A stretch of 8,367 nucleotides of DNA. It comes from Fibrobacteraceae bacterium. Its GTDB lineage: Bacteria > Fibrobacterota > Fibrobacteria > Fibrobacterales > Fibrobacteraceae. The notes under the pieces were generated by a model that was not told the origin of the DNA, made no database searches, and saw nothing but the letters and a program-made list of their open reading frames with translations. Position 1 is the first letter of the stretch, and each line of letters begins with the position of its first letter. A program made the translations under genes and the position numbers. The stretch is taken from positions 1-8,367 of the forward strand of contig JALNVO010000122.1 of assembly GCA_023231365.1 (NCBI GenBank), in the 5' to 3' direction. Of the stretch, positions 1 through 5,946 are shown piece by piece.

Positions 1-61
1 AGTCAACGCTCCAGGGTGACTGCACTCCAAGAATCTGCGCATATAGGTCGATATCTCTCAT
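1..61 (-). CDS. Transposase, ISL3-type, N-terminal 20 codons only (runs off left edge)
   Basis: Reading the minus strand from the ATG at 61-59 gives a protein beginning MRDIDLYAQILG, then VQSPWSVD, where the window ends. A short N-terminus with 'LY..iLG...PW.V' is the typical opening of ISL3-family transposases, which are DDE enzymes that cut and paste the element between terminal inverted repeats. Only this opening is visible, so the zinc-binding region and DDE catalytic residues cannot be checked. The reading is supported by an IS-like terminal sequence 25 bp upstream of the start codon. No Shine-Dalgarno is evident. A weak -10-like TAGATA (minus strand, 80-85) lies between the IS end and the ATG. 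Whether the transposase is intact is unknown. Confidence 0.68.
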   Translation of the reverse strand, partial: MRDIDLYAQILGVQSPWSVD

Positions 62-85
62 ACAAGAAAAGTTAGGAAATATCTA

Positions 86-114
86 GACCACCCACACGAT
101 ATCCCGAAGCCCCC
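86..114 (-). repeat. Probable terminal inverted repeat of the ISL3-type element
   Basis: Read outward-to-inward on the minus strand this is GGGGGCTTCGGGATATC followed by GTGTGGGTGGTC. The GG start, the 'CTTCGGGAT' core and the position just upstream of the transposase match the style of ISL3 terminal repeats. The exact boundary within the run of five G/C pairs (110-114) is uncertain, and the matching partner is outside the window. Confidence 0.5.
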
Positions 115-156
115 AAATTTTTATGCATGTATTTTTCGTCATAAATATTTTCCAAG

Positions 157-176
157 AATCCAGAATAATCTGAATT
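157..176. terminator. Weak candidate stem-loop downstream of mfd
   Basis: On the minus strand AATTCAGA, loop TTAT, TCTGGATT can form an 8-bp stem with one G-U pair, 67 bp after the mfd stop codon. No T-tract follows on that strand. On the plus strand the same hairpin (with one mismatch) is followed by TTTGCTTTTTT, so it may instead stop transcription moving rightward out of the IS, or serve both directions. It is AT-rich and weak compared with the other two terminators in the window. Confidence 0.28.
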
Positions 177-242
177 TTTGCTTTTTTATATACCGGAATT
201 ATTATCCATCAGGCTAACACAACAGAAACCCGCAAAATTTTT

Positions 243-3200
243 CTACGCTTTTTTTGCGACCGGAATATTTTTGGCAAAGGCGCGGAACAAGCTAAGCACC
301 TTTGCAGCAGATTCTTCTGGAGTCCCTTTGCCGAGTTCTGCAACCCCTTGCAAGGGCGAATTGCCCAAATACCGCATCGGGTATGGAGAACTAGCCGACA
401 ATACAGCAAGAAGCTTTGGATCCGGAGGCGGAAATTCGATGAATGTAAAGGCTGCCATTCCCTTGCGGGCGTCAATACCTTGGATACGAAGGGAACTTGC
501 AATGAGCGAGACCTCGGAAACGAGGAAAATACGCTCAGCGGGAGGAGGAATCGGTCCAAAACGATCCACAAGTTCTACGCGAAGAGATTCGAGATCACTT
601 TGCGATGCGGCTCGCGCCAATCGCTGGTAAATGGAAATGCGGGAAAGCCCATCCACAATGTAATCTTCGGGAAGGAAAGCATCGATAGAAAGTTCCACGC
701 GGGGCTGCACTTTCGCCTCTTCCCCGCCTCCGCGGAGTTCTTCCACGGCTTCACGGACTAGTCGCACATAGGTTTCAAAGCCGACTTCGGCGATAAACCC
801 GTGCTGTTCTGAACCGAGCAAATTGCCCGCGCCTCGAATTTCCAGATCTCGCATTGCGAGCTGATAACCGCTGCCTAAATCAGTAAACTGTTCCAAAGCT
901 TGCAAACGTTTGAAGGAATCCGCCGAAATTTCCGCATCCTTGGGCGTTACCAGATAAGCGTACGCAAGCACATCTGAGCGGCCAACGCGCCCACGCATCT
1001 GATAGAGCTGGCTAATGCCAAAATGGTGCGCATTCATAATGATGATCGTATTCGCATTCGGAACGTCAAGCCCACTTTCAATGATGCTCGTACTCACAAG
1101 GATATCGAAATTCCTGCGGACAAATGCATCCATCACCCGTTCCAAATCGTGATCGTCCATTTGCCCGTGAGCAACAGCAATTCGTGCCTCAGGAGCGAGT
1201 TCCTGTACATCTTCTGCGAGTCGCTCAATACTTTGTACGCGGTCATTGACAACAAATACTTGACCACCGCGGGCAAGTTCATCCTTTATCGCTTCTGCCA
1301 AAATAGCATCATCGCGTTTGAGGATCTTCGTTTCTACAGGCAGGCGATTCATCGGCGGCGTGTTGATGAGTGAAATATCGCGGACGCCTGTCATCGATAA
1401 ATGAAGCGATCGCGGAATCGGAGTGGCACTCATGCTGAGCGTATCCACGGCCAAACGGAGTTCCCGCAAATGTTCTTTTTGTTTGACGCCGAACTTTTGT
1501 TCTTCGTCAATAATGAGAAGTCCCAAATCTTTGAACGTGCTTTTGTTGGAAAGGAGCGCGTGAGTGCCAATGACGATATCATACTTGCCTTCAGCGGCAT
1601 CTGCAAAGATTTTCTTCTTTTCCGATACGGAGCGATAACGGTTAATGAGCGCAATCCTTACGGGGAAAGCCGAAAAGCGGTCGCGGAACGTTTCGTAATG
1701 CTGTGCCGCGAGAATTGTGGTCGGCACGAGTACCGCCACTTGGCGCTTGGAATAAATGCACTTGAAAGCCGCGCGCATGGCAACTTCCGTTTTGCCAAAT
1801 CCTACATCGCCGCATACCAAGCGGTCCATCGGATGCACGCTTTCCATATCATGCTTAATTTCTGCCGTGGCGCGCACCTGATCCGGAGTCGGCTCGTATT
1901 CAAAGGCATCCTCAAATTCCTTCTGCATCTTGGAATCCGGCGGGAAAGCGAATCCTTCCACCAATTCTCGCTTGGCATAAAGTTCCACAAGTTCCCGGGC
2001 AATCTCGACAACCTTCTTCTTAACGCGAGCCTTGAGCTTCTCCCAAGCCTTGCTTCCCAAATTGGCAAGTTCCGGCTCCACTTCCTCGGTATCCGGAAGT
2101 TTTTCAATTTTTTTCAAATCGGAAACAGGGAACTTCAAACGGTCCTTGCCCGCATACTCCAAAAGCACGCAATCCACAAGGCCGCCATTCACTTGTTCGC
2201 GCACAAGCCCCATATAGCGGCCAATTCCATGATCTTCATGTACAACATAATCGCCACGGGAAAGCGATTCTACCAAGAGGGCCTCCGAAACGGAACCCGA
2301 CACAACCCCTTTCCGCTTGATTTTACCCGTGCGGTTGAAAATCTCGGATTCCGTTAAAAAAGCAAGACCTTCATCATCAATCCAAAAGCCCTCGGAAAGA
2401 TCTCCAACCAAAACGCCCGCTATCGGCAATTTTTCAAAAAGGTGCTTGATGCGGAATGCGCTTCCTTCGGAATGAGCCACCAGATAAACTAAACCACCCT
2501 TTGCGACAAAGGCTTCTACATCCTTTGCGATTGCAGAGGTTCCCGTAATCGACTTATCCTGCGGACGACTCTTGATAGAAATCCAATCCGAAGAATCCAT
2601 TCTCGCCCGTGTAAGGTCAAGGAGCGGATGCGATTTTAATTCGGGTGAAAAATTATCAAAATGCCACCAGAGATCGTTCGGAGTTGAAAGTCCCTTGCCC
2701 ACGCAGAACGAGCGTTCGTAGGCCGCTCCGAATGCTGCCGTCATTTTCGATGCTTGGTCTTCCAATACGGAAAGGCCGTCAAAAACCACCGCCGAATCCG
2801 GCATATAATCCAAAACATTCGAAGTCAATTTCTGGTACGACGAACGGCGCCACCAGATCTCGGCCTCTTCTTCTTTTGGAACTGCGGCCATTTGCTCAAT
2901 CGAAAGCGTAAATTCTCCATGCGGATAAACTTCTAGTCGGTTTAAATTTTCAATAGAACGCTGCGAAAAGATGTCAAAGGTGCGGATACTTTCGAGTTCA
3001 TCGCCAAAGAATTCCAAGCGCACAGGATGCGGATATAAGTACAAATTAATATCCACGATGCAGCCGCGGATAGAGAACTCCCCCACTGAGCTCACTACAG
3101 GCTGTTCTACAAAGCCCATATCGCCAAAAGTCCTGCGAAGCGAAAGAGGATCCACGACATCACCGGGTTTGAATGTGATGGACTTCCTTTCGAGTTCTCC

Positions 3201-3599
3201 CGGAGAAGGCAAGCGAAGCAAAAATGAATCCAGGGGGCACACCGCAATAAGTGGGACATTCTTTCGCGTCCTCTTGAAAAAGCGCAAACGCTCTTCGAGA
3301 ACGCCGTCAAAGGGCAGCTTCGCTTCATAGGGCTTCACACCCAAAGCAGGGAAGAATATCACGGAATCTTCGCCGCACAAGCTCTGCAAATTTTCCGTCC
3401 AAAGTTCGCCAGCGCGGTAATCGCTCACAACCACGACAATGTTCTCCGGAAGCTTGGAAAACCGGTCTGCGACCATCAAAGCCGCAGCAGAAGCCGACAG
3501 CCCTTCTACATGCAAAGTCCCCGAGCGCATTTTTGCAAAAGCAGAAAGCCCGCCAAAATCTTGTGCAAGAATAAATTCCGGAAAATTCAAGAAACTCAT
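243..3599 (-). CDS. mfd: Transcription-repair coupling factor Mfd (1118 aa)
   Basis: Mfd is a cytoplasmic ATP-driven DNA translocase that pushes RNA polymerase stalled at lesions off the template and recruits UvrA for nucleotide excision repair. Length (1118 aa) is close to E. coli Mfd (1148 aa). The N-terminal third is the UvrB-like module (about 1-330). The RNA-polymerase-interacting domain contains YVVHEDHGIGRY at 451-462. The superfamily 2 translocase follows: Walker A GDVGFGKTE at 597-605, DEEQ box at 698-701 (followed by KFG), SAT at 724-726, and motif VI YQMRGRVGRS at 866-875. A C-terminal TRCF domain (about 965-1110) completes it. I chose ATG 3599 because AGGA sits 6 nt upstream on the mRNA; the longer frame to 3632 would need TTG and overlap endA. 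It is the second gene of an operon with the endonuclease gene 8 bp upstream. No defect is visible. Confidence 0.97.
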   Translation of the reverse strand: MSFLNFPEFILAQDFGGLSAFAKMRSGTLHVEGLSASAAALMVADRFSKLPENIVVVVSDYRAGELWTENLQSLCGEDSVIFFPALGVKPYEAKLPFDGVLEERLRFFKRTRKNVPLIAVCPLDSFLLRLPSPGELERKSITFKPGDVVDPLSLRRTFGDMGFVEQPVVSSVGEFSIRGCIVDINLYLYPHPVRLEFFGDELESIRTFDIFSQRSIENLNRLEVYPHGEFTLSIEQMAAVPKEEEAEIWWRRSSYQKLTSNVLDYMPDSAVVFDGLSVLEDQASKMTAAFGAAYERSFCVGKGLSTPNDLWWHFDNFSPELKSHPLLDLTRARMDSSDWISIKSRPQDKSITGTSAIAKDVEAFVAKGGLVYLVAHSEGSAFRIKHLFEKLPIAGVLVGDLSEGFWIDDEGLAFLTESEIFNRTGKIKRKGVVSGSVSEALLVESLSRGDYVVHEDHGIGRYMGLVREQVNGGLVDCVLLEYAGKDRLKFPVSDLKKIEKLPDTEEVEPELANLGSKAWEKLKARVKKKVVEIARELVELYAKRELVEGFAFPPDSKMQKEFEDAFEYEPTPDQVRATAEIKHDMESVHPMDRLVCGDVGFGKTEVAMRAAFKCIYSKRQVAVLVPTTILAAQHYETFRDRFSAFPVRIALINRYRSVSEKKKIFADAAEGKYDIVIGTHALLSNKSTFKDLGLLIIDEEQKFGVKQKEHLRELRLAVDTLSMSATPIPRSLHLSMTGVRDISLINTPPMNRLPVETKILKRDDAILAEAIKDELARGGQVFVVNDRVQSIERLAEDVQELAPEARIAVAHGQMDDHDLERVMDAFVRRNFDILVSTSIIESGLDVPNANTIIIMNAHHFGISQLYQMRGRVGRSDVLAYAYLVTPKDAEISADSFKRLQALEQFTDLGSGYQLAMRDLEIRGAGNLLGSEQHGFIAEVGFETYVRLVREAVEELRGGGEEAKVQPRVELSIDAFLPEDYIVDGLSRISIYQRLARAASQSDLESLRVELVDRFGPIPPPAERIFLVSEVSLIASSLRIQGIDARKGMAAFTFIEFPPPDPKLLAVLSASSPYPMRYLGNSPLQGVAELGKGTPEESAAKVLSLFRAFAKNIPVAKKA

Positions 3600-3605
3600 A
3601 AAAAA

Positions 3606-3609
3606 TCCT
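3606..3609 (-). promoter_or_regulatory. mfd ribosome-binding site overlapping the endA stop codon
   Basis: The minus strand reads TAGGA, then six T-rich bases, then the mfd ATG. AGGA occupies 3609-3606 and the endA stop TAG occupies 3610-3608, so the two share two bases. This fixes the mfd start at 3599 and suggests translational coupling: ribosomes ending endA are delivered to the mfd start. Confidence 0.7.
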
Positions 3610-4348
3610 AAATCAAGCCGGCTTCGCGGCAATGCTCATAAACAAAAGGGTTGTGGTCGCCCTGGACTCCGAAAATACGGCGGTCCCGCTCGCATTCATA
3701 TTTGTCAACCGGATATAGCTTGCTCCAAATTTCAAAAAGTTTGCGGCGTTCCGGCGAAAGCTTTATCCCATACGTCTTTTCCATATAAAACGAAATCCGG
3801 GCAAGCATCCCACGCACCTCCGGACGGGGCTGAAATTTACTGTTTTTAAAATCCACTATGGACCGGCAAGAGCCATACATCGGCTCAACCGTATCCGTCC
3901 ATTGCCCGTACATAAAATTACTGCGGTCCCCATTTACTTCGCCAATGCTCGGCAGAAGATTGTGCAAATCTCCCTCCATAATGGCAAACAAAGAATCCGT
4001 TTCCTCGCAATTTTTCCTCGCACTATTCTTGCCTTGCTTATGCCAGCATTGCCGCGACATTCCAATATTATGGGCTGTCACCACATGTTCCCATTCAATA
4101 CGGTTCGCACGATCTTCATTCTTCCGGAAAGCAAATCCGCAGCTTTTAAAATCAATCTTGTTCGGGCTTTTGTTGCTTTCGTATTTACAGCCGCAATAAA
4201 CTGTCACCATCAAATCGCCGTAATAGATGCGATCCATCTGCTTTTTAGCTTCATAAAAATTGTAATGCCGGGGAGAATTATTGTATTGCTTGGCAAACGC
4301 CACCGTCAAAAAAACGAGAGCAAAAAAAACACTCAAGCGGATGCGCAT
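3608..4348 (-). CDS. Secreted endonuclease I, EndA/NucM family (246 aa)
   Basis: A His-Me-finger (beta-beta-alpha metal) non-specific DNA/RNA nuclease of the Endonuclease_1 family (EndA, NucM, Vvn, Dns), normally periplasmic or secreted. The precursor starts with a signal peptide (MRIR then a hydrophobic run, likely cut after AFA at about 19). The catalytic block is IEWEHVVTAH at 84-93, with Glu87-His88 at the positions of Vvn Glu79-His80. The second signature DLHNLLPSIGEVNGDRSN spans 127-144, with Asn139 as the likely metal ligand. There are eight cysteines (52, 54, 70, 101, 114, 161, 219, 240), the number forming four disulfides in Vvn and consistent with export. ATG 4348 is preferred over upstream TTG 4354 because AGG lies 7 nt before the ATG. 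It is the first gene of an operon with mfd. A role in DNA scavenging for nucleotides or degrading incoming DNA is inferred. Confidence 0.93.
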   Translation of the reverse strand: MRIRLSVFFALVFLTVAFAKQYNNSPRHYNFYEAKKQMDRIYYGDLMVTVYCGCKYESNKSPNKIDFKSCGFAFRKNEDRANRIEWEHVVTAHNIGMSRQCWHKQGKNSARKNCEETDSLFAIMEGDLHNLLPSIGEVNGDRSNFMYGQWTDTVEPMYGSCRSIVDFKNSKFQPRPEVRGMLARISFYMEKTYGIKLSPERRKLFEIWSKLYPVDKYECERDRRIFGVQGDHNPFVYEHCREAGLI

Positions 4349-4381
4349 ATACAAACCTGAATAAAAGGAAATAACGCTCCA

Positions 4382-4410
4382 AATATAGGATTTTAAGCAA
4401 TTCCGTTCCA
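4382..4410 (-). promoter_or_regulatory. Promoter for the endA-mfd operon
   Basis: On the minus strand a -10 hexamer TATATT (4387-4382) within CTATATTTGG lies 17 bp after a poor -35 match TGGAAC (4410-4405). A start near 4375 would give a 5' leader of roughly 26 nt. The decamer recurs identically upstream of the lipoprotein gene. The -35 end sits only 2 bp from the T-tract of the preceding terminator, the position expected for a fresh transcription start. Confidence 0.55.
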
Positions 4411-4412
4411 GA

Positions 4413-4449
4413 GAAAAAAAGAAAAGCAGATGAATTTACGCATCTGCTT
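4413..4449 (-). terminator. Rho-independent terminator of the transglutaminase-like lipoprotein gene
   Basis: Starting 20 nt after the stop codon, the minus strand has AAGCAGATG, loop CGTAAATT, CATCTGCTT: a perfect 9-bp stem followed directly by a TTTCTTTTTTT tract (4423-4413). This is the textbook form of an intrinsic terminator and it separates this gene from the endA-mfd operon. Confidence 0.88.
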
Positions 4450-4469
4450 CAATCAAAAAAACTGTCTTT

Positions 4470-5801
4470 TTAAGGCACGTCGTTCGGGCGGATTCCCGCT
4501 GTGCGAGCATCTTGAATATCAATGATAACGGACGCTCCGGACTCAAAGTTGCCCGCAGTCACTTCATCGTTATATTCTTCAATACCTTTAGTCACAGCTG
4601 CAGTATATGTCGAAGGCATTTTTCCCCAAGCCATTGTCGTTTCTAGGAAGGTATAAGTGGTGCCCTTGTCAGTGGATCTCCAGCCTAAAAAGGCATGTCC
4701 CTCAACGCTGACAATTACAGGGTGGATTCCGATGGCCTCTAAAACAGAAGCAAACAAGAAAGCTCCTTCAATGCAATTTGCCTGCTTTTCGCGAAGCACC
4801 TCTTGCGGATACTTTATCTTCTGCCCAATGCTACCTGCTTTCGTATTGTTCACATAGGTAATTTGTTTCGCCGCGAGGATATTGTAAACAGCCATCACTT
4901 GGCTATCTACGCTCGCTTCAATCGTTGAATGTCCAAAGAGCTGGTATCCACCGTAACCATCAGGCATTGCTTTTGCAAGCTGAGAAAGAATTCCCGAAAT
5001 AGAATCCATGTTAGGAGTCACCCATACAGCATTCCAAGGATCCATATCAATGCCCTCGTATTCCGCTCCGAAAATTTGCACTGGATGGATATTCACTGCA
5101 TAAGATTCCGCAAAGAAAAGAATCTGATGATCATTTTCAAGCGCATATGCACGCACCTGTACCTGCACAGGGGTCGCCGCCGTGAGCCCTAGATAGTTCT
5201 CTGGATATAAATTCAAGGCTGGTCCATAAAGCTTTGTCGAATCGGGATTCACAAAAGTCGTAACACTTCCTGTATCGCTATAACCAGGAATCCATGCCTG
5301 CACCAAAATATTATGCCAAATTTTTCCGCTATTCCGAACAGCTACAGAAAGCGGGACCGGATACTCAAAATTTTTATACATTAAAGGATATTGATTCGCA
5401 AATGCTGCGTACAAGTCTTCTTTTTTTGAATAAACTTGGGCATATAAATCCCGAATCACACTTTTTGCATAAATATCATCATATACAGAATCGTATAAAG
5501 CATCATACAGAGAATCATAAGAAGCCGAAAGAAGACTATCCTTCAAGGCTTCACGAGCAGAATCCATCCACGCATCGGTAAATGCACCGAAAAACAACGT
5601 GTCATAAACAGAATCCAGAACAGCTTCAGATTGAAGGGAATCCCACAATTTATTGGTAATTTCTTCGCGGAGAGCCGCAGACAAACTATCGGAATTTACA
5701 GATTTTCCATCCGTACCATCGGTTCCAGTAGCTCCAGTAGCACCTGTGCAAGCTGTAAAAACAATAGCAAAAAGAGCCGTTAACAACAACCGAAACTTCA
5801 T
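4470..5801 (-). CDS. Lipoprotein with collagen-like stretch, DxxY repeat and transglutaminase-like core (443 aa)
   Basis: I do not recognise a named family for the whole protein. It begins with a lipoprotein signal (MKFR, hydrophobic run, lipobox FTAC, acylated Cys18), so it is membrane-anchored. Residues 19-32 have Gly at every third position (TGATGATGTDGTDG), a short collagen-like linker. Residues about 36-135 are acidic and rich in DSL/DSV units, including the tandem DSLY-DALY-DSVY-DDIY at 96-111, probably helical. A beta-rich part (about 148-245) follows. The C-terminal third resembles the transglutaminase/cysteine-protease fold: NCIEGAFLFASVLEAIG at 342-358, GHAFLGW at 368-374 and FLETTM at 385-390, giving a candidate triad Cys343-His369-Glu387. 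The enzyme may cleave or crosslink peptides at the cell surface, or be a non-catalytic binding relative; the substrate is unknown. ATG 5801 has AAGGA 9 nt upstream. It has its own promoter and terminator and is monocistronic. Confidence 0.8.
   Translation of the reverse strand: MKFRLLLTALFAIVFTACTGATGATGTDGTDGKSVNSDSLSAALREEITNKLWDSLQSEAVLDSVYDTLFFGAFTDAWMDSAREALKDSLLSASYDSLYDALYDSVYDDIYAKSVIRDLYAQVYSKKEDLYAAFANQYPLMYKNFEYPVPLSVAVRNSGKIWHNILVQAWIPGYSDTGSVTTFVNPDSTKLYGPALNLYPENYLGLTAATPVQVQVRAYALENDHQILFFAESYAVNIHPVQIFGAEYEGIDMDPWNAVWVTPNMDSISGILSQLAKAMPDGYGGYQLFGHSTIEASVDSQVMAVYNILAAKQITYVNNTKAGSIGQKIKYPQEVLREKQANCIEGAFLFASVLEAIGIHPVIVSVEGHAFLGWRSTDKGTTYTFLETTMAWGKMPSTYTAAVTKGIEEYNDEVTAGNFESGASVIIDIQDARTAGIRPNDVP
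5469..5516 (-). repeat. In-frame imperfect 12-bp tandem repeat encoding four DxxY units
   Basis: Four consecutive 12-bp units encode DSLY, DALY, DSVY and DDIY (residues 96-111 of the lipoprotein). The units are similar in DNA as well as in protein, pointing to local duplication followed by drift. Tyr recurs every fourth residue from 95 to 111, placing the aromatic side chains along one flank if the segment is helical. Confidence 0.75.
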
Positions 5802-5839
5802 ACTCCATAATCCTTAAAGTTAAAATATGATTTTTGCCA

Positions 5840-5868
5840 AATATAGTTCATTTTCCAATATTCATCAA
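5840..5868 (-). promoter_or_regulatory. Promoter of the transglutaminase-like lipoprotein gene
   Basis: The minus strand shows TTGATG (5868-5863), a 17-bp spacer and TATATT (5845-5840), the latter inside CTATATTTGG. A start near 5833 would leave a leader of about 31 nt ending in an AAGGA ribosome-binding site. This is the best -35/-10 pair in the window. Its -35 box overlaps the tail of the upstream gene's terminator. Confidence 0.68.
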
Positions 5869-5903
5869 ATAAAATAACCCGCAGAATATTCGTTCTGCGA
5901 GTT
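5866..5903 (-). terminator. Rho-independent terminator of the CotH-like gene
   Basis: Downstream of the cotH-like stop codon, the minus strand forms AACTCGCAGAA, loop CGAATA, TTCTGCGGGTT: an 11-bp stem with a single T-G pair, followed by ATTTTATTTG. The U-run is interrupted by one A but the stem is strong. The tail overlaps the -35 hexamer of the next promoter by three bases. Confidence 0.82.
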
Positions 5904-5946
5904 AAATCTCCCCTCTTATTTCATCAAAAATCTGACGCTAAAAAAA

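Larger units (their letters stand above)
1..114 (-). mobile_element. End of an ISL3-family insertion sequence (5' end of element; remainder outside window)
   Basis: The transposase start is followed outward by a GC-rich block in otherwise AT-rich DNA, and that block ends abruptly at about 114. ISL3 elements are roughly 1.3-2.3 kb with one transposase gene reading inward from one terminal repeat and 8-bp target duplications, often AT-rich. Here the block abuts AAATTTTT (115-122), which would fit an AT-rich target site. The other end lies outside the window, so neither the repeat pair nor the duplication can be confirmed. The insertion sits about 130 bp beyond the mfd stop codon and so did not break that gene. 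Confidence 0.6.

Noticed and set aside
178..761. Plus-strand frames of 150 and 137 codons over the 3' end of mfd
   Set aside because: They lie opposite the TRCF domain of mfd, have low-complexity translations and no ribosome-binding site.
1401..2357. 318-codon plus-strand open frame inside mfd
   Set aside because: It is antisense to the well-conserved helicase core of mfd, has no recognisable domain and looks like a codon-bias shadow.
3600..3632. Longer mfd start at TTG 3632 (11 extra residues)
   Set aside because: It would overlap endA and lacks a ribosome-binding site, whereas ATG 3599 has AGGA at 6 nt.
3902..4360. 152-codon plus-strand frame opposite endonuclease I
   Set aside because: The sense strand encodes all EndA/NucM signatures; this frame is a shadow.
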